DNA of 7,413 nucleotides from Gp6-AA40 sp035649395 (GTDB lineage Bacteria > Acidobacteriota > Vicinamibacteria > Vicinamibacterales > UBA2999): assembly GCA_035649395.1 (NCBI GenBank), contig DASRJR010000044.1, forward strand, positions 1 to 7,413, written 5' to 3'. The position numbers and the translations under genes were made by a program. Positions 6,488 to 7,413 of the stretch are shown piece by piece. Every line of letters begins with the position of its first letter. The stretch's first letter is position 1. The notes beneath the pieces are model-generated. The model was given only the letters and a program-made list of their open reading frames with translations. It was not told where the DNA came from and searched no databases.

Positions 6488-7413
6488 ATGATGCATCGTG
6501 CCGCTTGCTGCCTCGCCCTCCTGCTCGTCGCGACACCGGTGTACGCACACCACTCGTTCGGGACGTTCGATCTCAACCGCAACATCGAGATCGCCGGCAC
6601 GATTGCCGGGATCGATTTCGTCAACCCGCACTCCTGGCTGCGCGTGAACGTCACGTCAGCGGACGGACGGGTGCAGCTCTATCGCTGCGAGATGCGCGGT
6701 GCGACCGTGCTGCGTCGATCGGGCTGGACTCCGGAGATGTTCGTCGTGGGCCAGCGGATCACGGTTCAAGGCGCGCCCGATCGCGAGGATCCACACGCCT
6801 GTTACGTGAACACGATCGTACTGGCCGACGGCCGGAAGCTCGATCGCTACACGCAGCAAGCGGTATCCACCGCGAAGACGGACGGCCGCGCCGCGGACGC
6901 AGGCTCCGCGGCGGCCGGCACAGCGCGGCCGAACGCCCACGCGGTGCCGAATCTGGCCGGTTCGTGGGCGGTCGAGCAGCAGCTGATGACGGATCCGCGC
7001 GGCCGGTTGGGCACGCTCGTCCCGGCCAGTCGCGCAAAGCAGTTCGCGCCCGGTGGCCTGCCGGAGCGAGGCGTGGCGATACCAGGCTCAGAGGGTTCGG
7101 GTCTCCTCGCGCTGCTTTTTTCCAGCTACCGCATCGCGATCGGCGCGATCTCCCCGTCTGTCGTCCCCTGGCTGGACGCCCCGGTGGCGCGGACGGAGCG
7201 CGGGCGAGCGGCGTTGATCCCGGAGGAGCAGCAACCGAGGAACAACTGCGCCACGACGAGCATCCTCTTCAACTGGTATTGGGAAACGGTCGTCCACCGT
7301 ATTTCTCAGGACGATGCCGCGCTCACGATCGAGTACGGCCAGCACGGGTTCGTGCGAACGATTCACCTCGATCTCAATCAACATCCCGCCAACGTTGCAC
7401 CGAGCCGCGCCGG
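6488..7413 (+). CDS. Exported DUF6152 (HHSF) family protein with C-terminal extension, partial at right edge
   Basis: The frame is open from 6488 to the window edge, giving at least 308 residues with no stop. Residues 1-20 are a signal peptide (MMHRAACCLALLLVATPVYA) with a likely cut after VYA, so the mature protein begins HHSF, the hallmark of the DUF6152 family; its further conserved features here are the beta-rich start FDLNRNIEIAGTI and the NPHSWL motif at 46-51. The DUF6152 part ends near residue 120. An Ala/Gly/Arg-rich linker (about 125-155) follows, then NLAGSW at 155-160 opens a second domain reaching at least 308, with IEYGQHGFVRTIHLD at 281-295 near the visible end. This two-part build resembles exported proteins of acidobacteria, but the function of both parts is unknown. 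The start is chosen from the GAGG site 6 nt upstream and the fit to the signal peptide. It is transcribed away from the DinB-like gene, so they share only a regulatory gap. Confidence 0.82.
   Translation, partial: MMHRAACCLALLLVATPVYAHHSFGTFDLNRNIEIAGTIAGIDFVNPHSWLRVNVTSADGRVQLYRCEMRGATVLRRSGWTPEMFVVGQRITVQGAPDREDPHACYVNTIVLADGRKLDRYTQQAVSTAKTDGRAADAGSAAAGTARPNAHAVPNLAGSWAVEQQLMTDPRGRLGTLVPASRAKQFAPGGLPERGVAIPGSEGSGLLALLFSSYRIAIGAISPSVVPWLDAPVARTERGRAALIPEEQQPRNNCATTSILFNWYWETVVHRISQDDAALTIEYGQHGFVRTIHLDLNQHPANVAPSRA

Noticed and set aside
6137..6654. Minus-strand open frames across the divergent gap and the DUF6152 start (6137-6631, 6385-6654)
   Set aside because: They run antisense to the well-supported DUF6152 gene or overlap the DinB-like gene in another frame, and show no domain signals.

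Overview
The window is GC-rich DNA that looks chromosomal. The gene families point to an acidobacterium, most plausibly the Vicinamibacteria lineage: a Ser/Thr kinase fused to a PD40 propeller, an HHSF-type DUF6152 exported protein, a long ankyrin-repeat protein with a FANW-type N-terminus, and a secreted metallo-beta-lactamase-fold (MBL) hydrolase. This placement is inferred from gene content and base composition; there is no rRNA or other taxonomic marker.

Layout from left to right. (1) A plus-strand gene for an exported MBL-fold hydrolase (5-1024) carries an inserted pair of EF-hand-like loops and has an HxDxDH motif in place of HxHxDH. (2) The convergent gap 1025-1244 is almost filled by a very long imperfect hairpin (1065-1244). 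Both arms are degenerate tandem copies of a GTCCTTG/CAAGGAC heptamer, and the structure stops exactly at the kinase stop codon. (3) Two minus-strand genes form a probable operon: an ankyrin-repeat protein (3939-5588, strong Shine-Dalgarno) followed 12 nt later, in the same reading frame, by an 893-residue membrane-anchored Ser/Thr kinase with a C-terminal propeller (1245-3926, GTG start, no visible ribosome-binding site). (4) A 196-nt spacer holds short inverted and direct repeats. (5) A minus-strand DinB-like protein (5785-6312) has more relaxed codon use than its neighbours. (6) A divergent promoter region of about 175 nt contains a 14-nt palindrome and a candidate sigma-70-type promoter. 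(7) A plus-strand exported DUF6152 protein begins at 6488 and runs off the right edge.

The ankyrin protein and the kinase are the only pair with clear evidence of working together: tight spacing, shared frame, and only one good ribosome-binding site. The kinase has an intracellular catalytic domain, one membrane helix and a predicted extracytoplasmic propeller, so it looks like an envelope sensor; the soluble ankyrin protein would be a cytoplasmic partner or substrate candidate. The flanking exported hydrolase and DUF6152 protein have no visible functional link to this pair. The most unusual item is the heptamer-built hairpin between the convergent genes. No complete new defence, mobile or biosynthetic system is visible, and there are no tRNA, rRNA, CRISPR or transposase genes.
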